Of a stretch of DNA of 64,000 nt, positions 47,489 through 62,180 are shown one piece after another. The stretch comes from Tetrahymena elliotti 4EA. Taxonomy: Eukaryota; Ciliophora; Oligohymenophorea; Hymenostomatida; Tetrahymenidae. Below the pieces are notes generated by a model. It was not told where the DNA came from and ran no database searches. It saw only the letters and a list, made by a program, of their open reading frames with translations. Made by a program: the position numbers and the translations under genes. Position 1 is the first letter of the stretch, and the number at the start of each line of letters is the position of its first letter. Location of the stretch: NCBI GenBank assembly GCA_000231825.2, contig JH720294.1, positions 846,980 to 910,979 on the forward strand. The letters are read 5' to 3'.

Positions 47489-50400
47489 TCAAATTATAAG
47501 AGCAGCAGAGAGGACTAAGATTAAAGAAAAAACTATTTTCATACCACTAGAATATAAAACAGGATTTTTTTAATTTGTATCAACATTTATACATAGTGAA
47601 GCACTTATAATTGTGCAACTACTATCATAAAATATGGAATTGTTTGTAGTAAAAGTACAAGTTACTTAGCTCTTAGAGGTATCTATTGTGGTTGATAAAG
47701 ATGGAGACATAGCATTTGTTGTTGTGTCGTAGGTTACACATACTGTTTTCTACAACTTATCAGCAGGTACATTATATGTTAATGTAAATTTAGAAGAAGG
47801 AGATTAAGATTCAGTTAAAAATCTTATTCTTCCAGCTTTCTCTTAAGTTGAGCTTACTGAAAATAATCCTGCAGAGCAATTAGAGCAATATGGGTTTGTT
47901 GCTTAGTTAGTAACTTGCATCGATGTGATAGAAGCATCAATATTTTTACCTTATGATGTTACATCTAAATTAGAAGAATCTAGTTAGAAACTTGGATCAG
48001 CTGATTATAAGCCATTCAAATTAAATGAAATTTAAAATACATAACCTTTCTTTTTCTTTTCTGCAACGTACTGATATTAATTTGTACCTAAGACAAGTTT
48101 ATTTTAATCTGAGCTTTCACTTGTTGAAGATGATGTATCAAGCTTAGACAAGAAAATAGCTCCAATGTTTTAAATGTTTTGTATAAGTTAAACAGTTTAT
48201 TACTATTTTTCAGTTTCAGTTAAAGTAGTGCTTGATTTTGTTTGTTATAAAGCTTACTCAATTCCTGCTGAAATACTTTAGATCTATGATTTTATTTAGC
48301 TTTTTATTTCTGGTGTTATAACTTTATCAGTAAATTAAGATGTCAACGTAGCTGCTTATTAAGAAAAATCAGATGCAGCATTATCAGAATTAAGTTAACA
48401 TGCTATCTTTCCTTCCTTTAGCCTTGGAAAAGAATTACTCTCACAGGCCTTACAAGTTTTTGTATTAGAGTCTTCTTGTTATAATAAAATAGAGCAATCA
48501 TAAATACAATATTAACCATCACTAGATACAAATTTATTATCTTATTTACATGTATTTGTATTTATGCATCCATTTTTATTGTCAATAACATTTCCTTATT
48601 CACATGTAGAAAAGCATTTTGTATTATCAGAGGATCTTTTAAGATCTGGATATACACAGGAAGCAACACAATTTTTTCCATCAGCTGAGATTAATTCTCC
48701 TGAATCACAAGAGGATACACAAGTTTAATTACTGACTTTAAATAATTTTCCTTAGGGGCAAGAACTAAGACATGATTTACCATCAGCACTAACAGCTAAA
48801 GAACAAATAATACAAACATTTAAAGTTCCTTTAGCAATTTATGCCTCTCCAGAATTACATTATGATACACATTTCTTAAAGTCTGATGAAACAAATAATT
48901 TACAATCAGAAATGTTATTTAAACATGATTTACTATTTCCATTTACACTTAAAATCTAACCTTTCAAACAACCATTTGAACAGCTTATTCCATCAGGCTA
49001 AGTAATTTTATTTTAGCATCCAGAAGGAACTACGCATTAAAGGATATCAATGTCATACATTTCGCCAGAAACACAATTAGCAGAGCATTATTTGCCATCG
49101 GATGAAAGCTTTTATGAACATTTACTACATTTTGCAGTAGAGCCTTTCGAAGAAGAAACTGGATATTATCCATTTGGGCAAGCTTCTAAACAAAATTATC
49201 CATCTATTGACATTATTCCAGTGCATAGAGGTTTATCTTAAGAGCAAGTTTTACCTTATAAGTCTGTATATAATCCCTTAGGACAAGATTTCAAACACAT
49301 ATTGTTGTACTAAAGTTCATTTTAATAACATACAATAACACATTAAAATGAATTAATTTACTTAAGTGGTCTTTAATATTGTCCTTATTAGCATTAAGTA
49401 AGGCAAGAGGATTGATCAACTGAAATACTTCCATTACAATCATCAATACTTAATAAGCAATAGCTTTAAGTTGAATCTTTTAAAGTGCAAGAATTAATAC
49501 ATTTCTACTAAATAGGATCAAAGAAGGATCCATTTGTGCAAGATTAACATACAGAAATTCCTGTTCCTTCTTCTTTGGTAGAAATTAATCCTTGAGGACA
49601 GTTAGGAACACACCATTTAATAGAATTTGAATCTGTAAATATACTACCAGAGCAAATGGAACGGTCAATACAACTTTAAGACTTTGAATCAATTACATAA
49701 CTTTCACCACATGCTGATAAGCATTAGGTTCCATCTGTACTAATATAGGGTTAATTTGTAGGACATTGTTAACATTACTAATAAGTTAAATTAGCAGCTA
49801 ATGGTTGTGCAATTTAACCTTATGGGCAGTTCTTGGAGCAAGACAATTTATCTGCTGATAATTTCATATTACACTAATTAGGATCCACAGAGCTACACTT
49901 ACCTGAAGTAGCACATGGAACACAAGTTTTTGGTGTAGTTGAATCAATAGGAGTGTATCCAAATCTACAAGAGGCTTCACATGTACCAAGTTATTTTGTG
50001 AAATATCCTTAGCATTTAGTTACTTCTTTTAAGCATTATCCTGGCTTTCCTTTTTCAGTAGATTCAACTGAAATTAGAGGGTATGGGCATTAGTCAAAAC
50101 AATTATTATCACTATCTTAGTATGAACATGGAATACAAACTTATATTTTTAAATTAGAATCCTAAATGACTGAAAAGTTGTCTGGACATTAAGCATCACA
50201 TGTAAAAGATTATTTATTTAACACTCCCTTACATTAAGATATATTATCTAAACATACTTTGTTCACTGTATCAGGAAGTTAAGATGGTTAACATATTACA
50301 GGAGCAATACACTCAATATATCCACCTGAGTTTTTATTTTAGCTCCAATTCGATGGACAAGATGATATGCAAGCACTAATAGTAGGAACAATAAATCCTT

Positions 50401-53400
50401 TGCATTAAGAAGCAGATGTCAAACAGTTTGCAGTGCTATAATCTTTATAATTTGGAGGAGCACATTTTGAAGAGGGAAGATTAGATATGTCCTAGTTTTG
50501 AGCTAGATTACAAGTTGAAACATTAAAATTAGGATCTTTTCCAGTAATCATAATGTTGGGGCATTATGGTATACATTACAATATAGAATTAGTTTGTAAA
50601 AGAACTGATTTACACTAATCAGGATATATGCATTATCCTGTTAGTTGATCATTTATAAGAGGTATTTCACAATTGATTCTACCATCTTCACTAATCTAGA
50701 AGCATTATCTTTATCCTGTTTTAGGATCAATAAATTTAGAGAATCCTTTTGGGCAATTAGGGACACATATTTTACTCCTTTTGATAATGAAACCATTACA
50801 TTTTGTTCCAGGTGCTAAACAAGTAAAATCGTCTGTATTTATTATACTTGGGTTTTAGCATTGAGCTGCATCAGTTTTACTAAAAGTAAAATCCTTGGGT
50901 ACAGCACAGGAGCCATCTTTTTATAACCACGCCGACGGACAAGAAGGAAGACAATATTACATAGAGGCCGAGTCTTTAATAGTTTGTAGTTTACATTCAG
51001 TAATACATAATCCTGAGATTATGTCTAGAATTTTATCATTACAATTTATGCTTAAATCTACTCCTGTATACTTTTTACAAATAATATTACCACTTGTGTC
51101 TTTTGTTTGTTAGGTATCTTTAGGGCAACTAGATAAGCATAGGCTTTAACCAGGAACACAAACTGCACTGCATTATGAGCAATCAGTGAGGCATTTTCCT
51201 GTTGTTAAATCTCTTATTGTGGAGCAATTATTTATTGGTAGCTATGAAAAGTTGACATTTAGAGGAATTTAACATTGCATAAGGTTCAAACTTGGGTTAA
51301 AAGATATAAGCAAAGGATTTGGGCACTATGGCAAGCATAAATCTTCACCATTAAATTTAAAATAAAATCCTTGACATTATTTTGGTTCGATACACTAAGA
51401 TTGTAGAATTTCTCTGATTTTTCCATCTTAACATCCATTGTTATTGCCACTACCTCCATTATTATTTCCATTAGAATTTATACAAATCTTTTATCCAGAA
51501 GAAGCATCTGTTCCTTACTATGATCCATTAGGACAAGCTGAAACACAGTTATATGTATTAATTAAATATCCTTGACACTTAGATTAATTTGGTAAGCAGT
51601 TACCAGTAGTAAAATCTCTTACTTAAGGTTATCCGCAATTACTGAGGCCAATTTATTCCATATTCATATCACCTGGAGGAGTACATATTTTTAATCCAGA
51701 AGTACTAGTACTTTTTGTGAAAGTAGAAGGGCAATCAGGAATACAAATTTATTTTTAGCCTTATTGATCTTTAAAAACTAAAATAAAATCTAGGCATTTT
51801 GAATTTTCAATACATTTATTTTTTATGAAATCTTAAATTTAATTGGAAGCACATTCAGGCCCATATCCATTGAACTAGCAAATTTATTTTCCTTCACTAC
51901 TAATCATAAAATTAAAGCCAGTGAAACAAAAACTTGAACATTAATTTCTTTGAGGAATGTAAATTTAAGAACATTTTGACTTATCTGATAAGCAACCTAA
52001 TGTACCAACATCCTAAACATTTGGAGGATTACAGTTGTTAAATATAGGAGCTGTTGTAAAAGAGTAAGTTTAATTTGGTTTACAATAATTGACTCCTGTT
52101 TTGGAGTCTTTGGTAGCTGTGAATTAGCTTGGACAAATAGGCCAACAAACCTTCAAGCCATTTGAATCTGTCATAACATATTAATTACAATCAGTATCAA
52201 TAGAAATACAATGATTCCAATCAAATTAGAGAAAACGAGGTGGAGCACACTAACTCATAGAGTATTCAAAAGGTTTAAAACATGAAGCCTAACCTTTTTC
52301 ATTAGTACCTTATTGATATCCTGAAGGGCAAGCAGAAACACAGTTATAGCCATCAACTAGCAATTTCGAACAATCAGATTATGAAGCTAAACATCCAGCA
52401 GTATTAAAATCTTTAACTAGAGGTTAGTTGCAGTTAGATATTTTTAAATCATTCAAATTTGTGCCTTAAGGAGGAGTACAAGTTTTCACATTATTTGTAG
52501 AGTCTGTTCCTTTTATCCAATTAGATGGGCAATCTGGAATGCAACTTGGAACTTAAGTATTAAGAATATAGTCTTAGCATTGTTTTATGCTGATACATTA
52601 ATTCTTAAGTATATGTAAAGCTTCAGTAGAATTGCATTATGGCTATCCTTAAAAGAAGCATTTTAAGTTTCCTTTCTCATCAGTTCGTAAAACATAACCA
52701 TTTAAACATCCAGAACTACACATATTTCTATCATCCAATATAATTTTAGGAAAAACACATGAGCTAGTGCTAACTAGACATTAAAAGGTATCAATATCAG
52801 CAACCCCTGGATTACTACATTTAAAAAAGGGTTAATTTAACAAAACCCAATCTTAAGAAGGTGTACAGTATTTTATACCTGTTTTATCATCTTTAGACTA
52901 TGTAAAGTCTTTTGGGCAAATAGGCCAGCAAATTTTTGAACCACTTGCATCTTTGATAACAAATTCCATACACTTTTCATCAGAAGAAATGCACATATTC
53001 TAACTAAAATGCAGAAATTCAGTTGATTAGCAAGTCGCCATTTTGTAAACATAAGGGATATAGCAAATGTTGTTATTATTTTAGTCTTTACCTGCTTGGA
53101 AATCACTAGGGCAAGTTGAAACGCACATGAATTAATTAAGAAGATATCCTTTGCATTATGAAGGTTAAGTAAAGCAACTACCGCTAATAAAATCCCTAAT
53201 TTGTGGACTATTACAATTACTTATTCCATACTATTTTAAAGTTTTGCCTTAAGGAGGAGAACATGTTTTGTAAGTATTATCTTAATCCTTTCCTTAGATA
53301 AAATCAGTTGGGCATTATGGGATACATATTAAATTACCATTATCGCCAGTTAGTATCCAATTTTTGCAAGAAGGGAGATCTGATCTACAATTTGTATTTA

Positions 53401-56080
53401 TCATATCAAAGTACTCTCCTGATTTACATTAAGGAGCACTCATAAAGCATTAGGCAACTCTATTTTAGTCATATCCAAATATAGTTCCATTGGGACAAAT
53501 GGAAACGCATTAACTTCTTTAATGAACAGGTATGGATGTACATTTATCCATAGAAGCTAAACATCCTAAAGTAGTTATGTCTTGTACTTATGGTGATTAG
53601 CAATTAAAAATTTAATAGTCTTTTAAAGATACATTTGCAGGAGCTTAGCATGTTAAGAATCCATTTTGAGAATCTTTACCAGCTGTGAATCCAGAAGGGC
53701 AAACAGGCCAACAAAGTTTAAAGCCTTTTGAATCTTATAAAACATAATCTTAACAATCTGTATCATTATTAATGCAACTATTTTAGTTAAAATGTAGGTA
53801 CTGAGGAGCAGTGCAGCTAGCCATTTAATAATTATAACTACCTCCGTTACCTACGTTACCACCGTTACCACTATTGTTATCTTTACAGAATTTGATACTA
53901 TTATTCTGGTCATCGAATCCTTCTACTGTATTAAGAGGGCAAGTAGTAAAACACATGGAGAACTTTTAAATCATAAAGTTGGTGCATTAATCTGCAGAAT
54001 TTAAGCAACCAAAAGTTGCTTCGTCTCTTACAGTTTAGCAATCAAAGAAAGAAGATTGGTATATGCTAGTTCCAGAAGGAGCAGAGCAAGTTTTTAAATT
54101 AGATGAAATAGTATAACCTGGAATACAAGAGGTAGAGCAGAATCTACCTCCATATTCATCCTTGTTTATTACAAACATACAAGGATCATCACCTATAATA
54201 CATGAGTTATTGTTAATATTAAGATACCTAGGAGATTAGCATCTTAATGGTATGATTGGTTAGTTTGAGTCAAAACACTTAGTCAGGTGATCTTTTTAAT
54301 CTACTTACTCATAGAAATTAGGAGGGCAAGATAAAGCACATATTCCTTATTTAAGAATAATTTTTTTTTAGCAATCAGAAAGTTAGTTGAGGCAGCCAAC
54401 AGTTTCTATATCAAATATTTGAGGAGGTCGGCAAGAAAAAAAGTTTTCTGATAGAAGAGATTTAGATTAAGGAGGAGAGCAAATTATTTTCTCAGAGTTT
54501 GATGTTGATGATGTATAAGTACTTGGACAGATAGGCCAGCATGCTCTATCACCTTTAGCATCTTTAATCAAAACACTATTACAATCTGAATCTTCCTTTA
54601 GACATTTATTCTGAGTAATGTCTAAATATAAGCCATTTCCGCACTTAGCAATTTTAAAATTATTGTATTAATCTTAGAATTTACATTACTTTAATTGACT
54701 AGTTGAATCAGTAAATTCAATAAATGACTCAGGACATTAAGTTATGCACATTTACCATTCTAGAATAACTCTGAATTTACATTTATCTTATGCAATACAT
54801 CCTAAGGTAGCAGCATCTTTGAATTAATTAGCAGGGCAATTAAAGAAGGGTTGCTAATAAATGTTGTAACCACTAGGAGCTGTGCAAATATTATTTCCAG
54901 AACTATCCTTTGATTCAGTAAAACCAGGTGGACAAAATAGCCAACAAACTTAGTTATTAAAAGAATCTTTCAAGAGATAGTGTATGCAATATGCTGCTGA
55001 TTGAAAACAATAACCAGAAATCAAATCATAAATTTAATCAGATGAGCAATTTTGGATTTAGAATCTCCAACAAAATCTAAACTATGGATAAAGTTATTAT
55101 GCAGGGCATGAGAAAACACACATGTTATTTTCATAGTTCATAAAATATTAGCATTTTTCGTCTTCACTAATGCAACTAAATGTAGTTGCATCATAAAATT
55201 TTGGATAACTGCATTTGAAGAAATCTTACTCTGAAAAAGTAGTAAATTCACTTGGAGAAATACAATTTTATGTAGTTCCAGAAATTTAAAGCTACCACCC
55301 AGCTAATGTAGGGCATTCAGGCCAACAAATTTAATTATTTTGAGAGTCTTTAAGGAGGAATTGATTGCATTTAGATGAAGAGTCAAGACAAGAATTAGAT
55401 GTGAGGTCGTATATTTGTCCAGAATTGCATTAAGCTAAAGAGAATAAATAATTATATTATTAATTATTTCCTAAGCAATACTTAAAGCCAGATGCAGATT
55501 AAATGCTTGTGCCAACAGGACAAAAAGGTAGGCAGGCTCTACTATCTTCTCTGTAGAAACTTTTACACTTTGATCTAGAATCATAACAGGAGAGACTTTA
55601 GACATCTCTGACTCCATCTACACATTTTATAAAAGCATGATCTACCCAATCAAAAGATTGATCAGGTTAACATTTTTTAGAGTCTGTACCAGTACCTTAT
55701 TTAAATCCATCTGGACAGATAGGGAGACATACCATTTTATTATTTGAGTCTAAAACTAAAAATCCTTAGCAATCACTAGATTTATCATTGCCATAGCAAC
55801 TAAAGTTTGCTCCTATTGAGAGTATATTTGTAGAGATATCACAAACTAATGATTTTTTCCTACATAGATTTTACCCATATTCTACGCTAGGAATATATCC
55901 AAGTCCACAACTATTTTAGCATTGAATTAAGTCAGGATTATAAAATCTCGCACCAGAGCATTTAGAGGCATCATCAAGACATAGATTATTATCAAAATCT
56001 AGAATTTATGGAGATTAGCAATCTGAAGAGAGAACTATCCCTACTAATAAGAGGAATATTAATTTTTTTTTTGTGATCAT
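47489..56080 (-). CDS. Giant cysteine-rich GPI-anchored surface protein (copy B)
   Basis: Single ciliate-code ORF of 2863 residues ending at TGA 47489-47491, paralogous to the gene at 32848-41430 along its whole length. It starts MITKKKLIFLLLVGIVLSSD (signal peptide). Cysteine modules follow with the same order, for example CQSPQILDFDNNLCLDDA near the start where copy A has CSSPQILDFDNNVCLDNI. The C-terminus differs most: it ends VLYSSGMKIVFSLILVLSAA followed by LII, again a GPI-type hydrophobic tail. Length differences come from a Gly/Asn tract expanded near 53838-53875 (+27 bp) and a deletion near 55075 (-18 bp). The middle (50001-53311) seems identical to copy A. Both copies keep intact frames over 8.5 kb, so both are probably functional and may be alternative surface antigens. 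Confidence 0.85.
50001..53311. repeat. Near-identical core of the surface-gene duplication (copy B side)
   Basis: Partner of 35360-38670 at a constant 14,641-bp offset. Outside this tract the two genes differ by many scattered substitutions and small indels. Confidence 0.85.
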
Positions 56081-59070
56081 TAATTTAATATTTTGGTTTT
56101 TTGTTATTGTTTAGTAATTTAATTAATCAATTTCCTGAGTATTTTTATAACTGAGAATTTGCATTGAGTTTAAGATGAATTTTTCTAGATATATAAAATA
56201 AGATAAATTTTTTACTGTTATCAAATTTGGAATTATCAATAAAAAGAGTCATAAAATGCTAAAAAAAGACTTTAAAACAATTAAATTTGTATTAACCTAG
56301 ATATTATAAACTTAAAAGAAATTGAAATAATTTAAATTGACAGAATAAAATAGTTATTATTGAAGATTTTAAGAGTTTAAAAGAATAAAAGAATAAAAGA
56401 AAATAGCAATAATTTGATATAGACAATCAAATCAATCAGTAAATTAATTAATTTCAATATTATCTTCTCTATAAAAAATTAAAACTAGAATGAATTTATT
56501 TTGAGTTTCAAAAAGCTTCTTATAAGATTCAAAAAGATTCAGTTGAAGTTTCAAATAAATTTTATTCAATAAAATAAAAGTCTAATAACTGTATATTAGT
56601 CAAAGCATTATTAAATATATTATTTTACTAATGTAAATAAAACACTTTAGAATTATTTTCAATTAGTAATATTTATCATTTATTGATATACTTATTCAGA
56701 ATTCATTATGCAAACACTTGATTGGAAATTGTGATCATGAAGGAAAAAACAAAAATTGATAATACAAATTTATTATCTTTCTTATTTTTTTTACCTTAAG
56801 ATTTATTTAAATAACTACTCACAATTAATTATGTAAACACTTGATTTGATATTGCGATTATGAAGGAAAAAACAAAAATTGATAATCTTTCTTATTTTTT
56901 ACCTTAAAATTATTTAAAAAATAACATTCAGTAATTCCAAATTTAATAAATCAAAAGATGTTCGAACTTAATTACTTAAATTAGTTTGGTTCATCTTTAT
57001 TTTTTTTTCACACAATTTTTAAATGAAAAGTAATATAAACTTACAAATTATAAAATAATATTAAGGATTAAAATTTCTAAATAATTCTCAATACAAACTT
57101 TTTGATTACTTACTTGTCACCTAATATTTTTAGATTTTTAATTAGAGAGAGATCAAAAACTTTTAATGTAAAAGGTTTAGTTCATTTACTAAAAATTTTA
57201 TTGATACTCTTTGAATAGCATAAATATATTATTCTATGATTGAATATAGATTTTTTTATATAACAGATCTCTATTGATTATCTTAACTTTTTATTAAAAA
57301 TTTAAAAAATATTCAAAAAAATATTATGCTTATTGATTAAGCATTTTGCCTTTACATTTAGCATATGCTCCAAGTTCCCCTTCTTACTATATATAGAAAG
57401 ATAATTTTAACAGATATTTATCTAATTATTCTAAATTTATTCTATTTTTTGATTCAATTTTTGAGAGACAATAAAATTAGAGTTAGCTTATTAATATTCC
57501 AAAAAAGCAATAAAGAGGACTAATAATAAGTTCATTTTTTAGTAAATTCTAGTAAATATATCTCATATTTATCTTCTACATATTTCTTAATGATAGCTAT
57601 CAATTAAAAATATAAATTTAGATTTAATATATAAAATACATCATCATTTTTGATGTTTGTTGGTTGTAACATAAAAAAAAAAATAAATTTAAAATATCTA
57701 AATAAAATTAAGAATATTTTCTCTCAATCTATCAAGTTCTGTTAAGGAAAATAAATAGACTTGAAAAGTGATGATTTATCTTTTTTCAGACGTTAAGTTT
57801 ATACAATTTTACTAGGAGACTAGAAGTTAAGAAAATTTGTATTTTAGTTTGTACATTAACACTAACAAATTAAATACTAATTAATTTTCTAGATATGGCT
57901 TTGTTTAGTTATCTTTTTTGAAGAAAAGTAAATTTAGAGTTGCTAATTTGATTAATATTAAAAAAACTATAAAGAAATTTAAAAAGTTCATTATTTTTTT
58001 ATTAAATCTCGAAAAAGAAAACTTTTTCATTAATGAAAATGAGTGTAATTTTCATAATATTAATTAAAAAAAAAGTTCACAAAAATTTTTAAGAATATTA
58101 AAAGAAATAAATTAAAAAGTTTCAAGTACAAATTAATATCAAATGTCTTCTCTCCATTATCTAAATTTTGTTATGGAACATAATTTTGAATAAAAATGGT
58201 TTACCTTTTTCAAGAGAATTACTCAATAAATTATGATTAGCACCATTATCTTCGCTTTTAGTTTTGTCTATTTTATAAATAATTTGCTATTTATTCTGAA
58301 AGTTATTTTTTCAATTAAAAAAAAGATAAACTAGAGTTATTTATTCATATTTAATAAAAAAATGAATAGTCTTATAGCCTCAAGGTTTATGTTAATTCTA
58401 AAAACATAAAAATTTGTTCATAAATTAATTGGGCATGTTTATTATATTTAAAATAAGAATTATTTGCAGAATTTTAGAATTTTGAAATAATATTAAATAA
58501 AATAAATAAAAAAAATAATTTTCGAATTTCTCTCAATTAATTAATATCTAATAAGGAAAATTTATTTAGAAAGGAATTATTTTTTTGATAGATTTTTTAT
58601 TGTTTTTAAAGTTTTATTTTCTGAGGTAAAAATTGATTAATAATAACAGAAGAATATTTTTAATATAGATTATAAAGTAGAAGAGGGTATTAAAAAATAT
58701 ATTTTGTTTTAAAAAAAGACATAAAATGTATCTTGAAATATAAAAATTATCAGAAATACATTTTCCCTCCTTCATTATTATTGATAAATGGTGATTTGAT
58801 AAATTCTAAGTAAAAATAAAGGGATAGATATATTCAAAAAAAGATAGATCTGGAGGTAAAAGATAAAATCTATTAAATTTTAATAGCAAATTGCGCGTAA
58901 AAGATGATTTATTTAAAAGAAAGAAAGTCTTTTTATAATTCAAAAAATTAATTGATTCAGAAAAAATAATAAATTATTAAAGTAAAAATAAGTTAATACT
59001 TAAAAATAGCTGATACTCAACAAACTCATTCATAATACATTTAGCAAAAAACATATAAATCTTTCATAAA
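56081..59070. other. Intergenic between divergent genes, with shared 5' flank and a small duplication
   Basis: 56081-56790 resembles the flank upstream of surface-protein gene A. A ~55-bp segment with ACTTGATT, GCGATT or GTGATC, ATGAAGG, AAAAAACAAAAATTGATAAT and TTTCTTATTTTTT occurs twice, near 56717-56800 and 56838-56905, while gene A has it once (~42771). The rest to 59070 is very AT-rich with no supported gene, and it includes the promoter region of RPA1. Confidence 0.6.
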
Positions 59071-61497
59071 ATGGTCACTCAACTTACAAAGAACGCTGTT
59101 GATTCTTTAATTAATAGTGTCAATCCAGATGAATCTTATGTGATTCAAGTTTTAAAAGCCCCTTAACATGTTGCTGAAAACCTCTACAAGTAATTTAATT
59201 CGCTTTACCAAGACTGAAAAAAAAGCTAAACTTATTTTTTTGAATAGGGTAAGCATTTCTGATGGTTTTAGCAAATTCAAGAAAGGCTATTTCGTTAGCG
59301 AAGCTGCTACCAAGTGTCAAGAATGTAATAATTTCTCATTTTTCTCAATTTAAAGATTTAAACTAGAAAATCAAGATTACTTGTTTTTAACTCTACTTTT
59401 ATAATTTATTAGTGAAGGATCATTCTATTATCAAGTGCAAAAAATTTATTGATGACTCAAATCATGATAAGGAAAGAATTATTATTTCTAGCTACGATTT
59501 GATTTATGGAAATGTCTAAGAAGTTATTGGAAAGCCAATCGAATACAAGCAATACAAGACAAGCGTAAAAAAAAAATATTTATTCATCTTTACAAAAATT
59601 CTTTGAAAAGGATTTTTTGCAAGAAGTATGCAATTTAAAAAAAACAATTTTATTTTTTACTAAAATTTTTAAAATTAAAATTTATATATAATAGGGATTT
59701 GTTAATCCTGAAGGATCTGTTTTAATTCCATCATAATACTTGAGTAGAAATGCATAAATTCTTCAACAAAACCAAGCCACTCAACCTAGACAAATGGTAA
59801 CCCCTCCTGTAAGCAATATCAATAAGCCTGCTGCTAATAATAATTAAATTTAAAAACTACCAGTTACTAACTAAAACATGGGTAGAGTTAACTAAAATCC
59901 TTAATAAGCAAAGCAAGCTCCCATTAAGCAAAATAACGTTAATACCACTTTGCAAAGCTCATCAAATTCTGATGAATAAAACTTGGACTATATCAGAAAT
60001 TTATAACCTAATGGCTAACACACAATTAAAGTTAGAATTACTAAAAAGGGTGATTTGAAAAGCTTTAAGGAAAAGACAGGAAAACTCTTTTCAATAGATG
60101 TTATTGATAAATTTGGATAAGAATGTAGTGTTTCCTTCTTCAACGAAATTGCTGAAAAATACGATGGCTAATTCAAAGCTGGTCAAGTTATTTTAATGAA
60201 AAACTTCTCAGTTAAGGTCAACAATAACACTCTATAGTAAATTTAAATATGTTTTTTATTAGATAAAAATAATTTTAAATAAAAAAGCAACAAGGGAGAT
60301 CACACTATTAGCATCAACAAAGAGAGCTAAATCCTTTTGGCCTAAGATGATGCAACTATTCCTATGATGAAATTTAATAGAGAACTTATTCAAAATATGT
60401 AAAACAAAAAAAAGGGTGATTTAATAGATTTGATTGTGATTGTAAAGGCAAACTCTGAAGTCAAATCCATGCTCTTGAAGAAAGATAATTAATAATAGCA
60501 AAAAAGAGACATTGTAGCCTTTGACGAATCTTTGATTGAAACAGAAATCTCACTCTGGGGAGAAACTGCAAATGAATTTGATGCAAAAGAAGGAGATATA
60601 ATGGTCTTTAAGGATGCTAAGATAGGTGAATTTAATAATAAAAAGTAAATCAGTGTTGGTTATGGAACTTAAGTCTTTTTGAATCCTGAGCCATAACTCT
60701 TCCCTTAGATCTAGGATATAAATTAATGGTACTAAAGTTTAAACGCTGATTAAATAGGTTCCATTCAGAAGTAATCTGGAGGTCAAGATCCTACCACAAA
60801 AGAAGTTACTGCCTTTGAGTCTTCTCTTAATATTTTATAAGAAGAAATTCATTCAATGTCTAATGAGCCTGACTATAAAATCTGGAAAGAGATTCGTGGT
60901 TAAATTAATTTTATTAAGGAAACTCCTTTGTATTATAATGCTTGCTTTTCTTGCAAAAAAAAAATCTAACCTGACAATGAAGAATGGACTTGCTTAATTT
61001 GCAAAAAAAGTTACCCTGAAGTAAATTTTTATCTTTAAATTAAAATATGTTTAATGATTATATTTTCCTTTATTTAAATAGCCTGATTCAAGATTTATCC
61101 TCTCACTCAATATTAGTGACTCCACAGATACTATTTGGGTTAGTGCATTTGACGAAATTGGCCAAAAAATTCTAGGTAATTTGAGTTCAAAACTATGAAA
61201 TTGGATTTATAATTATTTTATTTATTAATTTATAAAGGTTGTAAGGGTGAAGTGTTTAGAAAGGCTGATAATGATCCAGAACATGGAAATGAAACTAAAA
61301 AAAAAATACTTATGGCTGCATAAAATAGGGAATATAGATTCTTGTTATTATCAAAGCCTGAAAAAGACTAAAATGGTCTCATTAGAAATAAGACTATCAT
61401 TCATGCTATTAAAGACGTGCAACCCGCTTACGAATCCAAAAAAATCTATAATTCCATATTGAAGTACTTATAGATTGATAGTTAAAATGATGAATGA
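59071..61497 (+). CDS. RPA1: Replication protein A large subunit (RPA70)
   Basis: Seven exons: 59071-59189, 59248-59324, 59413-59564, 59695-60236, 60288-61020, 61082-61175 and 61238-61497, all in phase, giving 658 residues. RPA1 is the main subunit of the single-stranded DNA binding trimer in replication, repair and recombination. Layout: an N-terminal OB fold (SYVIQVLKAP, KVSISDGFSKFKKGYFVSE), a Gln/Asn/Pro linker, then DBD-A beginning IRNLQPNGQHTIKVRITKKG with SIDVIDKFGQECSVSFFNE. DBD-B follows, with ISLWGETANEFDAKEGDIMV and KDAKIGEFNNKKQISVG. DBD-C carries its zinc ribbon at Cys516, Cys519, Cys532 and Cys535 (CFSCKKK ... TCLICKKSYPE). The end, IWVSAFDEIGQKILG and REYRFLLLSKPE, fits DBD-C of RPA1. 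The 58-bp first intron must be removed: unspliced, the frame hits a TGA at once. Confidence 0.93.
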
Positions 61498-62180
61498 ACA
61501 AATTTACAATGATTGATTAAATAATCTCGATTTGAAATTTAATTTAACAACTTCATTAAAACATAAATAACTAACCAAATCAACAAACAAACAAATAAAT
61601 TAATCAACACTAAATGAACTGCTTTGTAATTATTAATGTCCTGTTATAAATATAAATTATCTATATATGTTAAAGAATTCTATATAAATTTGTATCTAAT
61701 ATTTTACTTTTTTAAAACTGTATAATCTCTATTTTTTCCAATTGATATCTAAAATATTTTTATACACTCTACATCAAATATTTTAGATTTTTTTAATTTT
61801 AATAGATTAAGATTTCATTTTCTTCTTAATTTTTTTTAGAGTGAATAAAAATATATTAATTGAATAAAAAATATTCTTTTAGATTAATAACTAACAAATA
61901 AATTGATTTAATTAATTTCTTCACAAGTTGGATGTACTAAATTGTAATTAGATTTTAGAATTAAAGGTCTGTTCTGAGATTATCAAGAAATTTTTCTTCT
62001 AATTATCTAATTTCTTTTTTAATTTTCTCTTTTCTTAATTATTTTAAAAAATGAATAGAAACTATCAAAAATTTAAATAATTTAATTAAAATAAATATTC
62101 AAACGATTATTAAGTATAAAAGAAGTTGAAGTCATTTGTAGATTTTATTCACAGGTTTGTCGTAAGCAAAATATCAAATT
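61498..62180. other. Intergenic, nothing recognised
   Basis: AT-rich spacer between two plus-strand genes, including the 3' end of RPA1 with CAAACAAACAAATAAAT-like simple sequence. Confidence 0.6.
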
